From the NCBI RefSeq assembly GCF_003012055.1, contig NZ_JYGE01000003.1:248001-312000 (forward strand): a DNA stretch of 64,000 nt. Direction: 5' to 3'. This DNA comes from Peptostreptococcus russellii. GTDB lineage: Bacteria; Bacillota; Clostridia; Peptostreptococcales; Peptostreptococcaceae. Each line of letters opens with the position of its first letter. Positions within the stretch are counted from its first letter, which is position 1. The notes beneath the pieces were generated by a model, which had not been told where the DNA came from, ran no database searches, and worked only from the letters and a program-made list of their open reading frames with translations. This document shows, in pieces, positions 25,326-34,607 of this stretch. The position numbers were made by a program, and so were the translations under genes.

Positions 25326-26561
25326 ATGAAAAAAGTATTAGTAATAGGTGCAGGAGCATCTGGAACAATAGCTGCTTATTTTGCAGCTAAATCAGATGCA
25401 AATGTAACTATTTTAGAAAAAAATAAAATGATAGGTAAAAAATTAAGAATAACAGGTAAGGGCAGGTGCAATCTTACAAATGCTGCAGATGTCGAAGAGA
25501 TAATAAAAAATATCTACAGAAATGGTAATTTTATGTATAGCTCTTTATATTCTTTTAGCAATGATGACTTGATGAGCTTGTTTGAAAGCTATGGATTAAA
25601 GTTGAAAGTTGAAAGAGGAAATAGAGTATTTCCAGAAAGTGACAAGGCTATAGATGTAGTAAGAACACTAGAAAAAATGCTGGAAGATAAAAAAGTAAAT
25701 GTGGATTATAAAAAAAATGTAGAATCAATCATCATAAAAAATGATAAAGTTGAGGGAGTAAGACTAATATCAGGAAAAGAGTTATTAGCTGACTCTGTAA
25801 TTATTGCTACAGGCGGGGCAAGCTATCCTATAACAGGATCAAATGGTGATGGCTATACGATTGCCAAGAAATGTGGACATAGTGTCACAAGACTTAAGCC
25901 AGCACTTATAGGTATGGAAACAAAAGAAAGACCTAAGGCTGAAATGATTGGCTTGAATCTAAGAAATATCAGCATAAGTCTTAAAAGGAATAATAAGAAA
26001 ATATATGATGATTTTGGAGAGTTAGAGTTTAGAGATTATGGTATAGATGGTCCTGTTATAAAATCTGCCAGTTGTTATGTTGAAGATATAGAAAAAAATA
26101 ACTATCAGATTGAATTAGACTTAAAGCCTGCCTTATCTTTTGAAAAATTGGACAATAGAATACAGAGAGATTTTAAGAAATATATGAACAAAAAATTTGA
26201 AGAATCTTTAGTTGAACTTTTACCAAGGACAATGATTGATTTTGTTATACATAAAAGTGAAATAGATAGAGGTAAAATGGTTCATCAAATAACAAAGAGT
26301 GAAAGACATCAGCTCATTCATAGCATCAAAAATATTGTGTTTGATATAAAGAGTTTAAGACCTATTGATGAAGCTATTGTGACTTCTGGTGGTGTAGAAA
26401 TAAAGGAAATAAATCCTAGCACTATGGAGTCAAAAAAAGTGAAGGGCTTATATTTTGCGGGAGAGATAGTTGATATAGATGCATATACTGGAGGTTACAA
26501 TCTACAGTCTGCATTTTCGATGGGATATCTTGCAGGAATTTCATCTGCAATAGATGATTAG
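25326..26561 (+). CDS. BaiN/HI0933-family NAD(P)/FAD-dependent oxidoreductase
   Basis: A 411-residue flavoprotein. The N-terminal dinucleotide-binding motif VIGAGASGTIAAYFAA and the ILEKNKMIGKKLRITGKGRCNLTN stretch define the HI0933/YhiN family; the C-terminal TGGYNLQSAFSMGYLAG completes the FAD site. The family includes BaiN, proposed to reduce bile-acid intermediates in gut clostridia, but most members have unknown substrates and I make no such claim here. The start ATG has AGGAG close by. It appears to be a single-gene unit. Confidence 0.92.
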   Translation: MKKVLVIGAGASGTIAAYFAAKSDANVTILEKNKMIGKKLRITGKGRCNLTNAADVEEIIKNIYRNGNFMYSSLYSFSNDDLMSLFESYGLKLKVERGNRVFPESDKAIDVVRTLEKMLEDKKVNVDYKKNVESIIIKNDKVEGVRLISGKELLADSVIIATGGASYPITGSNGDGYTIAKKCGHSVTRLKPALIGMETKERPKAEMIGLNLRNISISLKRNNKKIYDDFGELEFRDYGIDGPVIKSASCYVEDIEKNNYQIELDLKPALSFEKLDNRIQRDFKKYMNKKFEESLVELLPRTMIDFVIHKSEIDRGKMVHQITKSERHQLIHSIKNIVFDIKSLRPIDEAIVTSGGVEIKEINPSTMESKKVKGLYFAGEIVDIDAYTGGYNLQSAFSMGYLAGISSAIDD

Positions 26562-26678
26562 AAAAATATAATATAGGGTTTTAAAATAGGAGAACTTATA
26601 ATTTAAGTTTATATTGACTAGTTTTAATAAGTATAGATCCTTAATATTTTAAGAAAAAATAGCGTTTTAAATAAGTAA

Positions 26679-26723
26679 AGGCTGATGTTATGTTGAAGTA
26701 TTGTAACAACTATAACTCAGCCT
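26679..26723 (+). terminator. Hairpin downstream of the flavoprotein gene
   Basis: A bulged stem: AGGCTGA/TCAGCCT (7 bp), GTTAT/ATAAC (5 bp) and GTTG/CAAC (4 bp), followed by CTCTCTTAAAA. The structure is strong but the T-run is imperfect. It lies between convergent genes and may serve either strand. Confidence 0.5.
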
Positions 26724-26795
26724 CTCTTAAAACTATTAATTATAAAATGCTCAAATCTTTTTAAATAATTAAGCCTAGAATTCAGCAAAAATATA

Positions 26796-26819
26796 ACCCT
26801 AATATAAAACATATAGGGT
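26796..26819 (-). terminator. Terminator of the minus-strand unknown gene
   Basis: On the minus strand, arms 26811-26819 and 26796-26805 pair around a 5-nt loop, followed by T-rich sequence, about 25 nt after the stop codon. Confidence 0.6.
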
Positions 26820-26844
26820 GGATTTACTGACAAGTAAAAACCAT

Positions 26845-27309
26845 CTAAACAGTCTTTACAACATAATTGAATATTTTTTCGTTTCCTAAATCGATGTTTC
26901 CTGTCTTAACGAATTTCTCAATACAATCTATGTCACATTGCGTCAAATACTGTGCAGGTATAGACAAATCATATCCATTATCTAGCAAAACTTCATTTAG
27001 TTTGAAAATACTAGAAAAAGATGCTCTTTGTGAATAATATCTTGATTGTTCCTTTTGTTTAGCCAAACTCTTATTCTGTATTTCAATTAATGTGTCCACA
27101 TACTCTTTGTAGGTGTCCCTAAATTCAGGTACAGATACATTTATGCCTTTCAAAATATCCGTCATATCTGGATCTTCTAGCATATTGTCTACAAATTGCT
27201 CAGATGTAAGCTTACCAGAAACTATTCCCTTTTGGTACTTACGCAATACTTTTTTTGTTTGAGCATAGATCTTATAACGCGCATCTAAATTCAATTGTAA
27301 GAATTTCAT
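26845..27309 (-). CDS. Hypothetical protein, mostly helical
   Basis: A 154-residue soluble protein I do not recognise. It is predicted mostly alpha-helical, with K/Q-rich helices (YAQTKKVLRKYQKGIVSG, QNKSLAKQKEQSRYYSQ) and no signal or membrane segment. One Cys pair (CDIDC) lies near the C-terminus. A GTG at 27318 overlaps the AGAGGTGA site, so the ATG at 27309 is the likely start. It is transcribed alone on the minus strand, divergent from the phosphatase gene. Clean RBS, terminator and intact frame support a real gene. Confidence 0.7.
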   Translation of the reverse strand: MKFLQLNLDARYKIYAQTKKVLRKYQKGIVSGKLTSEQFVDNMLEDPDMTDILKGINVSVPEFRDTYKEYVDTLIEIQNKSLAKQKEQSRYYSQRASFSSIFKLNEVLLDNGYDLSIPAQYLTQCDIDCIEKFVKTGNIDLGNEKIFNYVVKTV

Positions 27310-27503
27310 CCGAATCACCTCTACTACAATTATACTATAAGGAATTGTTAAAATCTATAGCTTTGAAGAAAATAAAAAAATTTACAGAAAATTTTTGAAA
27401 TTTATTTATAATATAAAATATAAATAAAGCTAATAAATAGCAATAAAAAAATAAGCAAAGTATAATATTTTTGAAATTAGTATAAAAAGTTGTGAGACTA
27501 TAG

Positions 27504-27509
27504 TATAAT
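27504..27509 (+). promoter_or_regulatory. -10 box of the PP2C phosphatase gene
   Basis: TATAAT, 35 bp before the chosen start. If used, it excludes the upstream ATG at 27508, supporting the start at 27544. No good -35 is visible. Confidence 0.5.
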
Positions 27510-27543
27510 GAGAAGTAACGTAATAATATTTGGAGGATTGATT

Positions 27544-29322
27544 ATGAGCGATGTGAAAAAAATGAAAAATCTAGTAGAAATATCCAAAATAGTAACTAGT
27601 TCAGATAATTTTTTTGAGATAAAAGATCTAATAATCAATAAAATGCTCAATGTTGTTCACCCTACCAAGGCTTGTGTAAACCTTTTTTATGATAAAGACT
27701 ATAATTATTCTCACTTGGTATGTTCTGCAACATTGGATTATATACCTAAATTATTTCCAAAAGACGAGGAGTACGGAGCTAAGATTGATTTTAATATTTA
27801 TCCAGAATATATTCATGAGGCTGTATTTCAGCAAAAAGTGGTAGTGATTAAAGATGTTTTAAATGATAAAAGAGCTGACGGCGAGCAGCAAATGGCAATA
27901 AAAGAGGACTATATTGGTCGAGCGGTTTTTCCATTTGTTATAAATAATGAAACGGTAGGTTTTATGACCTGTTATTTACAAAAAAATGAATCTATAACAC
28001 AAAGTGATATAGATTTTATTACTCAGGTGGCATCATTGATGTCTCTATCTATTTCAACAACTAATAAAAATAGAGATATTCAAGGCTTGATTAACAAGCT
28101 AAGAACATCGATTTCAAACATAAATAAAGCGGCTAGAAAATTATATTCATCTAAGGATATATTTTATTACCTAAACAAGATGGCTTCAGTAATAGCAGAT
28201 ACAACTAATAGCAAGTATGCAGTTATAAATGTCTACAATACTGGCGATAAGGGAGAAATTTTGGGGCAAAAAATTAGTACAGCCTTCCCTAAGGACAAAA
28301 TGAATCAAATAAATTCAATAATGCCACAAATTATAAAATCCAATCAATTTTCAGGACTTAACAATTCTATAAAGATGGAACTACCAGATGGAACAATAGT
28401 GGAAAATTATTTGTTTTATAAATTTGTTATAGATTCAAAGTCAGAATTGGTGGTTGTATGTGCTGGAAGTGAAAATTACAGTGCGGATGACGAAAATACT
28501 ATTTCTATACTGTCAAAACAAGTAAGAAGTAGTATACAGGTATATGAATATTATCAAAATGAAGAAAAACACAAAGATATAGAAAATGATCTGTCAATAT
28601 TGAAAAGACAGCAGGGATTAATAATGAATAGTAATAGCGATTTAGAGGTATTTTCAGATAATCAAATGTACTTTTATCATGAAACAGCTAAATTAGTAGG
28701 AGGAGATTTTTATAATGCTATTGACTTAGGAGAGAAAATTGTATTTATTGTAGCGGATGTAATGGGTCATGGAGTGGTATCCAACTACATAGTAGCAATT
28801 ATTAAAGGGGCTTTTGATATCTTAGCAAGATATACCAGCTCGCCAAAGGAAATTCTAAGACAGATGAATGACTATTTATACAATGAATTTGATAAAATGG
28901 GCATATACTCTACTGCTATAGTGGGGGTTTTTGATAAAAAGAGATTAAAACTTACCCTAGCAAATGCTGGACATTACTTTCCGATTATTGTATACAATGA
29001 CTCCACAATTGTAAGTGATCAAGAGGGTGAAAGAGGTATACCTATAGGAATAATGCAAGGTTCACCTTACACAGATGTTAGTTATGAACTATCGAACGTC
29101 AAAGAACTATGTTTTTTTACAGATGGTATATTGGAAATGAAAAATAAAGAAGGAGTAGAATTTGGATTAGAAGGTCTAAATAATTTCTTGATTGAAAATA
29201 TTGATAGTGATAAAAATGAAACTTTGGAGAATATGAAAAATTGTATTGAGGGTTTTGTATACAATCAAGAAAAGTTAGATGATATCCTGGTTGTATTTAT
29301 AAAAGATAAAGAACCAAAGTAG
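27544..29322 (+). CDS. GAF-domain SpoIIE/RsbU-type serine phosphatase
   Basis: A 592-residue signalling protein: two GAF-like sensor domains (about residues 10-160 and 190-340), a short coiled linker, and a C-terminal PPM/SpoIIE phosphatase domain (about 375-590). Phosphatase metal residues are visible in GGDFYNAID and in FIVADVMGHGVVSNYIVA, with FFTDGILEMKN near the end. Such proteins dephosphorylate anti-sigma-factor antagonists (STAS proteins), tying a ligand signal to sigma-factor release. No STAS or anti-sigma gene is adjacent, so its partner is elsewhere. GGAGG precedes the ATG at 27544. Confidence 0.92.
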   Translation: MSDVKKMKNLVEISKIVTSSDNFFEIKDLIINKMLNVVHPTKACVNLFYDKDYNYSHLVCSATLDYIPKLFPKDEEYGAKIDFNIYPEYIHEAVFQQKVVVIKDVLNDKRADGEQQMAIKEDYIGRAVFPFVINNETVGFMTCYLQKNESITQSDIDFITQVASLMSLSISTTNKNRDIQGLINKLRTSISNINKAARKLYSSKDIFYYLNKMASVIADTTNSKYAVINVYNTGDKGEILGQKISTAFPKDKMNQINSIMPQIIKSNQFSGLNNSIKMELPDGTIVENYLFYKFVIDSKSELVVVCAGSENYSADDENTISILSKQVRSSIQVYEYYQNEEKHKDIENDLSILKRQQGLIMNSNSDLEVFSDNQMYFYHETAKLVGGDFYNAIDLGEKIVFIVADVMGHGVVSNYIVAIIKGAFDILARYTSSPKEILRQMNDYLYNEFDKMGIYSTAIVGVFDKKRLKLTLANAGHYFPIIVYNDSTIVSDQEGERGIPIGIMQGSPYTDVSYELSNVKELCFFTDGILEMKNKEGVEFGLEGLNNFLIENIDSDKNETLENMKNCIEGFVYNQEKLDDILVVFIKDKEPK

Positions 29323-29584
29323 AAATAATAAAAGTAAAATAAATCAATGAGTATTGTATTAATTTTTAAAAGACGTGAACGAATTAACGATAAACATATT
29401 ATTTATTGGAGAAATTATTTTAATAAATTTTTTTGATAGAGAATAAATTAGTCTAAAAAAATGAAAATTACTTTTAAATGTTTAAAAGTCAATATGTTTA
29501 TAAAAATAAATGGGAGATCGTAATCATGGATTAAATATGAAATTAGTATGATTATAAATAGACAAAATAAATTTGTTTATCAAG

Positions 29585-29613
29585 TTGATTTTTTTTATTT
29601 TTTTTAGTATAAT
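29585..29613 (+). promoter_or_regulatory. Promoter of the pyruvate:ferredoxin oxidoreductase gene
   Basis: TTGATT at 29585-29590 and TATAAT at 29608-29613 are exactly 17 bp apart, with T-tracts in the spacer. The start would be near 29620, giving a leader of about 214 nt. Upstream, 29340-29580 holds only AT-rich DNA with a 20-bp palindrome (29470-29489). Confidence 0.8.
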
Positions 29614-29621
29614 TAAGTCTG

Positions 29622-29773
29622 TAGTTGAAAGATAAGTAAAAAATACAAGTTATTTATATATAACTTTTCAACTATTACTGTTATTAGATTAAATATGGAA
29701 TAAATTGCTAAATCAATTTGAATTCGTTTTTTTTAAAAAAAACGTTATCCAAATTATCGGCTAGCAATTTATT
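29622..29773 (+). promoter_or_regulatory. Structured 5' leader of the pyruvate:ferredoxin oxidoreductase mRNA
   Basis: Two structures. The first pairs TAGTTGAAA 29622-29630 with 29666-29674 and holds a small inner hairpin. The second is three-tiered: arms 29699-29710 and 29762-29773 (12 bp), AATTTG/CAAATT at 29715-29720 and 29750-29755, and a 20-bp palindrome CGTTTTTTTT/AAAAAAAACG at 29725-29744. It ends 45 nt before the AGGAGG. It may stabilise the mRNA or regulate it; I recognise no riboswitch class. Confidence 0.6.
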
Positions 29774-29833
29774 TTATATTGTATACAAGAAACATTATAT
29801 TAATAATTGAAATTCTTAAGGAGGATTTAAATC

Positions 29834-32800
29834 ATGGCTAAATTTATGAAAACAGTTGATGGTAATACAGCTGCTGCTCATGTATCTTATGCATTTACAG
29901 ATGTTGCTGCTATTTACCCAATCACTCCTTCTTCAACAATGGCAGAAGTTGTTGACGAATGGGCATCTCAGGGAAGAAAGAATATATTTGGACAGGTAGT
30001 AAAGGTTGTAGAAATGCAGTCTGAAGGTGGAGCAGCAGGTGCATTCCACGGATCTTTATCAGCAGGTGCATTAACATCTACTTATACTGCATCTCAGGGT
30101 ATGTTACTAATGCTTCCAAACATGTATAAGTGCGCTGGTGAATTACTACCAGGTGTATTCCATGTTACAGCACGTGCTCTAGCTTCACAGGCACTATCAA
30201 TATTCGGAGATCATCAGGACGTTATGGCAGCTAGAATGTCAGGATGTTGTTTACTAGCATCTGGATCAGTTCAGGAAGTTGCTGATATAGCTCCAGTAGC
30301 TCATTACGCTTCTATAGAAGGTAAACTACCATTTATACATTTCTTCGATGGTTTCAGAACTTCTCATGAAATTCAGAAGGTTGAACTATTTGAAAATGAT
30401 GACTACGCTAAGTTATTAAACTTTGACGCAGTTAAGGAATTTAGAGATAGTGCACTTTCTCCAAATAAGCCAATAACAAAGGGTACTGCTCAGAACCCTG
30501 ATATATACTTCCAGACAAGAGAAGCATCTAACAAGTACTATGACAACATTGTAGGAGTAGTTGAAAAGTACATGAATAAGATGTCTGAAATGACTGGTAG
30601 AAAGCACGGATTATTCGATTACTACGGTGCAGAAGATGCTAAGTATGTAATGGTAGCTATGGGATCAGTTACAGAAGCTGCTGAAGAATTAATCGACGTA
30701 TTAAACGCTAGAGGCGGAAAATACGGTATAGTTAAGGTTCATTTATATAGACCATTCTCTAAGAAGCACTTCCTAGATGCTATGCCAAGTACTGTTGAAA
30801 GAGTAGTAGTACTAGACAGAACTAAGGAACCAGGTGCTAATGGTGAACCACTATACTTAGACGTAAGAGATATCTTCTACGGAGAAGAAAATGCTCCTAT
30901 GGTTATAGGTGGTAGATACGGATTAGGATCTAAGGATACTATACCTACAGATCTAAACGCTGCATTCGAAAACTTAACTTCAGATGCTCCAAAGGATAGA
31001 TTCACTCTAAGCATAACTGATGATGTTACAGATCATTCAATTGCCGCTAAGGAAGAAATAAAGATAGCTCATCCAGGAACAGTAAGATGTAAGTTCTGGG
31101 GTCTTGGATCAGATGGTACTGTTGGTGCAAACAAGCAGGCTATAAAGATAATAGGTGATAACACTGATAAGTATGTTCAGGCTTACTTTGATTATGACTC
31201 TAAGAAGTCTGGTGGTGTTACAATGTCACATCTAAGATTCGGTGATGAACCAATCAAGTCTACTTACCTACTAGATGAAGCTGATTACATTGCATGTCAT
31301 AAGCAGAGCTATGTATACCAGTATGATACTATAAAGGGATTAAGAAAGGGCGGAATATTCGTTCTTAATACTGTATGGACTCCAGAAGAATTAGATTCTC
31401 ATTTACCAGCTGACTTAAAGAGATATATAGCTAGAAATGATATCAAGTTCTACACATTAGATGCTGTTCATATCGGTAAGGAAATAGGATTAGGAAATAG
31501 AATAAACATGATTTGTCAGGCTGCATTCTTCAAGCTAGCTAACATAATACCAGAAGAAGATGCTGTTAAGTACCTAAAGGATTCTATAAAGAAGACTTAC
31601 GGTAAGAAGGGTGACAAGATTGTTAACATGAACTACGAAGCTGTTGATCAGGGTATGGGAGCTCTAGTTAAGATAGATGTTCCTGCAGCTTGGGCAGACG
31701 CAGTAGACGAAGAAAAGACAGAAGCTGTTGAACCAGCATTCATAAAGGATATATTAAGACCTATGACTGCAGTTGAAGGTAATAGCCTTCCAGTATCTGC
31801 ATTCAACGGTAGAGAAGACGGACGTTTCCCAGCTGGTACAGCTGCATATGAAAAGAGATGTATAGCAGTAGATGTTCCAGAATGGCAGTTAGATAACTGT
31901 ATCCAGTGTAACCAGTGTTCACTAGTTTGTCCTCACGCTGCAATAAGACCATTCTTATTAACTGAAGAAGAAGCAGCTAATGCTCCTGAAGGTTTCAAGA
32001 CTAAGAAGGCAGTAGGTAAGGGATTAGAAGGATTACAGTATAGAATACAGGTATCTGCTATGGACTGTACAGGATGTGGAAACTGTGCTGACATATGTCC
32101 AGCAAAGACAAAGGCTCTAGTAATGAAGCCAATGGAAGAACAGAAGGAAGTTCAGGAAGAAAACTGGTACTTCGCTACTGATTTCTCTAAGGTATCTGCT
32201 AAGCCAGACGCTATGCCAAACACAACTGTAAAGGGATCACAGTTTAGACAACCACTTCTTGAGTTCTCAGGAGCTTGTGCAGGTTGTGGAGAAACTGCTT
32301 ACATGAAGTTAGCTACTCAGTTATTTGGACCAAGAATGATGGTTGCAAATGCTACAGGATGTTCTTCAATCTGGGGTGCTTCAGCTCCATCAACTCCTTA
32401 CACTATCAACCACGAAGGTAAGGGTCCAGCATGGGCAAACTCACTATTTGAAGACAATGCTGAATACGGATACGGTATGTACTTAGCTGTTAGCCAGTTA
32501 AGAGATAAGGTTAAGAATTTAGCTGAAGAATTAGTTGGATTAGTTTCTGATGAAGCTGAAAAGACTGTTATAAATGAATACTTAGCAAACATGTTCAATG
32601 GCGACACAACTATTGCTACAAGTGAATCATTCACTTCATTAGTTGAAAAGTATGCTGCTGAAGGTAAGTACTCAGATGTAGTTGCTGAATTAGTAGAATT
32701 AAAGGACTACTTCGTTAAGAGATCTCAGTGGATCCTTGGTGGAGACGGTTGGTCATATGACATCGGTTACGGTGGATTAGATCACGTTCTTGCTTCAGGA

Positions 32801-33370
32801 GAAGATGTAAACGTACTAGTATTTGATACAGAAGTTTACTCTAATACTGGTGGACAGTCTTCAAAGGCTACTCCAGCTGCTGCAATGGCTAAGTTCGCTG
32901 CTGCAGGTAAGAGATCTAAGAAGAAGGATCTTGGTATGATGGCTGCTACTTACGGTAACGTATACGTTGCTCAGGTATCTATCGGTGCTGATAAGAACCA
33001 CTTCTTAAAGGTATTACTAGAAGCTGAAAGATATGATGGACCATCTCTAATAATAGCTTATGCTCCATGTATCAACCACGGAATTAAGAAGGGTATGGGT
33101 AAATCAGTAGAAAACGAAGCTGATGCAGTTAAGGCTGGATACTGGCACCTATACAGATACAATCCACAGCTTAAGGCTGAAGGTAAGAACCCATTCTCAT
33201 TAGATTCTAAGGAACCAACAGAATCATTCAGAGAGTTTATCTTAGGACAGAACAGATATGCTTCAATAGCTAAGATGTTCCCAGAACAAAGTGAAGAATT
33301 ATTCACTATGGCTGAAGAGAATGCTAAAGAAAGATATGAAGGCTATAAGAAAATGGCTGAAAGTAAGTAA
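29834..33370 (+). CDS. nifJ: Pyruvate:ferredoxin (flavodoxin) oxidoreductase
   Basis: The central catabolic enzyme of anaerobes: pyruvate plus CoA to acetyl-CoA, CO2 and reduced ferredoxin, with thiamine diphosphate and three 4Fe-4S clusters. This is the single-chain 1178-residue form. Domain I begins GNTAAAHVSYAFTDVAAIYP; a ferredoxin domain has CIQCNQCSLVCP and CTGCGNCADICP (about residues 690-760); the TPP domain has CAGCGETAY, GDGWSYDIGYGGLDH and NTGGQ. Codon use is strikingly biased (AAG for Lys, CAG for Gln), unlike neighbouring genes, as expected for one of the most highly expressed proteins. AGGAGG precedes the ATG. Confidence 0.98.
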   Translation: MAKFMKTVDGNTAAAHVSYAFTDVAAIYPITPSSTMAEVVDEWASQGRKNIFGQVVKVVEMQSEGGAAGAFHGSLSAGALTSTYTASQGMLLMLPNMYKCAGELLPGVFHVTARALASQALSIFGDHQDVMAARMSGCCLLASGSVQEVADIAPVAHYASIEGKLPFIHFFDGFRTSHEIQKVELFENDDYAKLLNFDAVKEFRDSALSPNKPITKGTAQNPDIYFQTREASNKYYDNIVGVVEKYMNKMSEMTGRKHGLFDYYGAEDAKYVMVAMGSVTEAAEELIDVLNARGGKYGIVKVHLYRPFSKKHFLDAMPSTVERVVVLDRTKEPGANGEPLYLDVRDIFYGEENAPMVIGGRYGLGSKDTIPTDLNAAFENLTSDAPKDRFTLSITDDVTDHSIAAKEEIKIAHPGTVRCKFWGLGSDGTVGANKQAIKIIGDNTDKYVQAYFDYDSKKSGGVTMSHLRFGDEPIKSTYLLDEADYIACHKQSYVYQYDTIKGLRKGGIFVLNTVWTPEELDSHLPADLKRYIARNDIKFYTLDAVHIGKEIGLGNRINMICQAAFFKLANIIPEEDAVKYLKDSIKKTYGKKGDKIVNMNYEAVDQGMGALVKIDVPAAWADAVDEEKTEAVEPAFIKDILRPMTAVEGNSLPVSAFNGREDGRFPAGTAAYEKRCIAVDVPEWQLDNCIQCNQCSLVCPHAAIRPFLLTEEEAANAPEGFKTKKAVGKGLEGLQYRIQVSAMDCTGCGNCADICPAKTKALVMKPMEEQKEVQEENWYFATDFSKVSAKPDAMPNTTVKGSQFRQPLLEFSGACAGCGETAYMKLATQLFGPRMMVANATGCSSIWGASAPSTPYTINHEGKGPAWANSLFEDNAEYGYGMYLAVSQLRDKVKNLAEELVGLVSDEAEKTVINEYLANMFNGDTTIATSESFTSLVEKYAAEGKYSDVVAELVELKDYFVKRSQWILGGDGWSYDIGYGGLDHVLASGEDVNVLVFDTEVYSNTGGQSSKATPAAAMAKFAAAGKRSKKKDLGMMAATYGNVYVAQVSIGADKNHFLKVLLEAERYDGPSLIIAYAPCINHGIKKGMGKSVENEADAVKAGYWHLYRYNPQLKAEGKNPFSLDSKEPTESFREFILGQNRYASIAKMFPEQSEELFTMAEENAKERYEGYKKMAESK

Positions 33371-33431
33371 TTAGCTACTGTTTTCATAAACTAGAAATAG
33401 TACATGATAAGATAGTTATGATTTGATATAT

Positions 33432-33474
33432 GATGCCCTGTGAGTTTGAAATATAACTCTCGGGGCATCTTTTT
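33432..33474 (+). terminator. Terminator of the pyruvate:ferredoxin oxidoreductase gene
   Basis: A 15-position stem with one mismatch (33432-33446 and 33455-33469), GC-rich at the base, followed by five Ts. Confidence 0.93.
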
Positions 33475-33622
33475 ATTAAAAATCATATTTTGAGTAGGAA
33501 TCAAAGGTAAATGATATAAGTATTTTTTATTGCTATTTAATTTTGTTCAAAAGTATGATAATATTTCTATTAGAGAGTAAAATATATTTAGTGGATTTTT
33601 ATGGATATAAGGAGGTATGAAT

Positions 33623-34471
33623 GTGCTTATCAAACAAGTATACAATAATAATGTAGTACTGGTTTTGGATGCTTATTCTAAAAAAGAGTATATTCTAACT
33701 GGAAAAGGCATTGGCTTTCAGAAAAAAAAGGGAATGCTTGTAGATGTAGATAGAGTTGAAAAGAAGTTTATATCAAGCGATGCAGGTGTTAAAAATAGAT
33801 TGATGTCTTTGGTTGAGGAAATAGATGAAGAAGTTTTTGAAGTTGCAGCTGAAGTCATAAAAATATTAGAGACTAAGCTTCAAGAAGAACTATTTCAATA
33901 TATTTATATATCTTTAACAGATCATATAGAATTTGCAATAAAAAGGGCAAAAAATGATATGCTTATAAGAAATACTTTTTTGCATGAAATAAAAAGGGTA
34001 TACAAAAAAGAATATGAAGCTGCTCAGTTGGCTGTAGATCATATTAATGAAAGTTTTGATATTGAGCTTACAGATGATGAAGCTGCGTTTATTGTTACAC
34101 ATATAATAAATGCTTACTATCAAGGAAATAGTGATAAACGCGATGAAGATATGAAAGTTTTAAAAATTTTGAAAGATGTCTTGAATATTATCAGATATTA
34201 TTATAAAATAGATTATATAGAAAACGATTTAGATTATGATCGTTTGGTAACACATATTAGGTTTTTTGCTAAAAGACTTCTTTCAGGAGAAAATTCTTCT
34301 GATGGTAATGGTGATTTACTTGATGTGGTTAAAATTAAATATGATAAGGCTTATGGATGTGTTCAAAAGATAAAAGTATATATCAAAAATAACTATAATT
34401 ATGATATTAGTAAAGATGAGGAGCTTTATCTTATGATACACATTGATAGAGTCACTAAAAAATTACAATAG
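33623..34471 (+). CDS. BglG/LicT-family transcription antiterminator
   Basis: An RNA-binding antiterminator that lets RNA polymerase pass a terminator when its sugar is present. Residues 1-55 are the CAT RNA-binding domain (QVYNNNVVLVLD, GKGIGFQKKKG); two PRD domains follow (about 65-170 and 175-282) with the phosphorylated histidines in LTDHIEFAI, VTHIINAY, LVTHIRFFAKRL and LMIHIDRV. PTS phosphorylation of these would tune activity. The ATG at 33617 abuts AGGAGG; the GTG at 33623 has 7-nt spacing and gives the usual N-terminus. Its RNA target starts 8 nt after its own stop, ahead of the PTS gene. Confidence 0.95.
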   Translation: MLIKQVYNNNVVLVLDAYSKKEYILTGKGIGFQKKKGMLVDVDRVEKKFISSDAGVKNRLMSLVEEIDEEVFEVAAEVIKILETKLQEELFQYIYISLTDHIEFAIKRAKNDMLIRNTFLHEIKRVYKKEYEAAQLAVDHINESFDIELTDDEAAFIVTHIINAYYQGNSDKRDEDMKVLKILKDVLNIIRYYYKIDYIENDLDYDRLVTHIRFFAKRLLSGENSSDGNGDLLDVVKIKYDKAYGCVQKIKVYIKNNYNYDISKDEELYLMIHIDRVTKKLQ

Positions 34472-34478
34472 TTTTACT

Positions 34479-34506
34479 AAGATTGTTACTGAAGAAGGCA
34501 AGACTT
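34479..34506 (+). promoter_or_regulatory. RAT antiterminator element for the LicT-like protein
   Basis: GATTGTTACTG followed by AGGCAAGACTT closely matches the ribonucleic antiterminator consensus of LicT/SacT/GlcT targets. Its 3' end overlaps the left arm of the terminator at 34501, so the two folds are mutually exclusive. Confidence 0.9.
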
Positions 34507-34607
34507 AGGTATATGTAAGAGTAAATAGTATTTTAAGGGAGTTAATTTGTCACAATTACTTTCTAGAAATCTATTATTTATTGTTACATGTGCTTAAGTC
34601 TTTTTTA
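34501..34607 (+). terminator. Conditional terminator controlling the PTS gene
   Basis: An 18-bp stem with three G-U pairs joins 34501-34518 to 34584-34601 across a 65-nt loop, followed by a T-run. Binding of the antiterminator to the overlapping RAT would prevent it. A further bulged hairpin lies at 34664-34700, and the rest of the gap to 34816 holds nothing else I can support. Confidence 0.85.
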
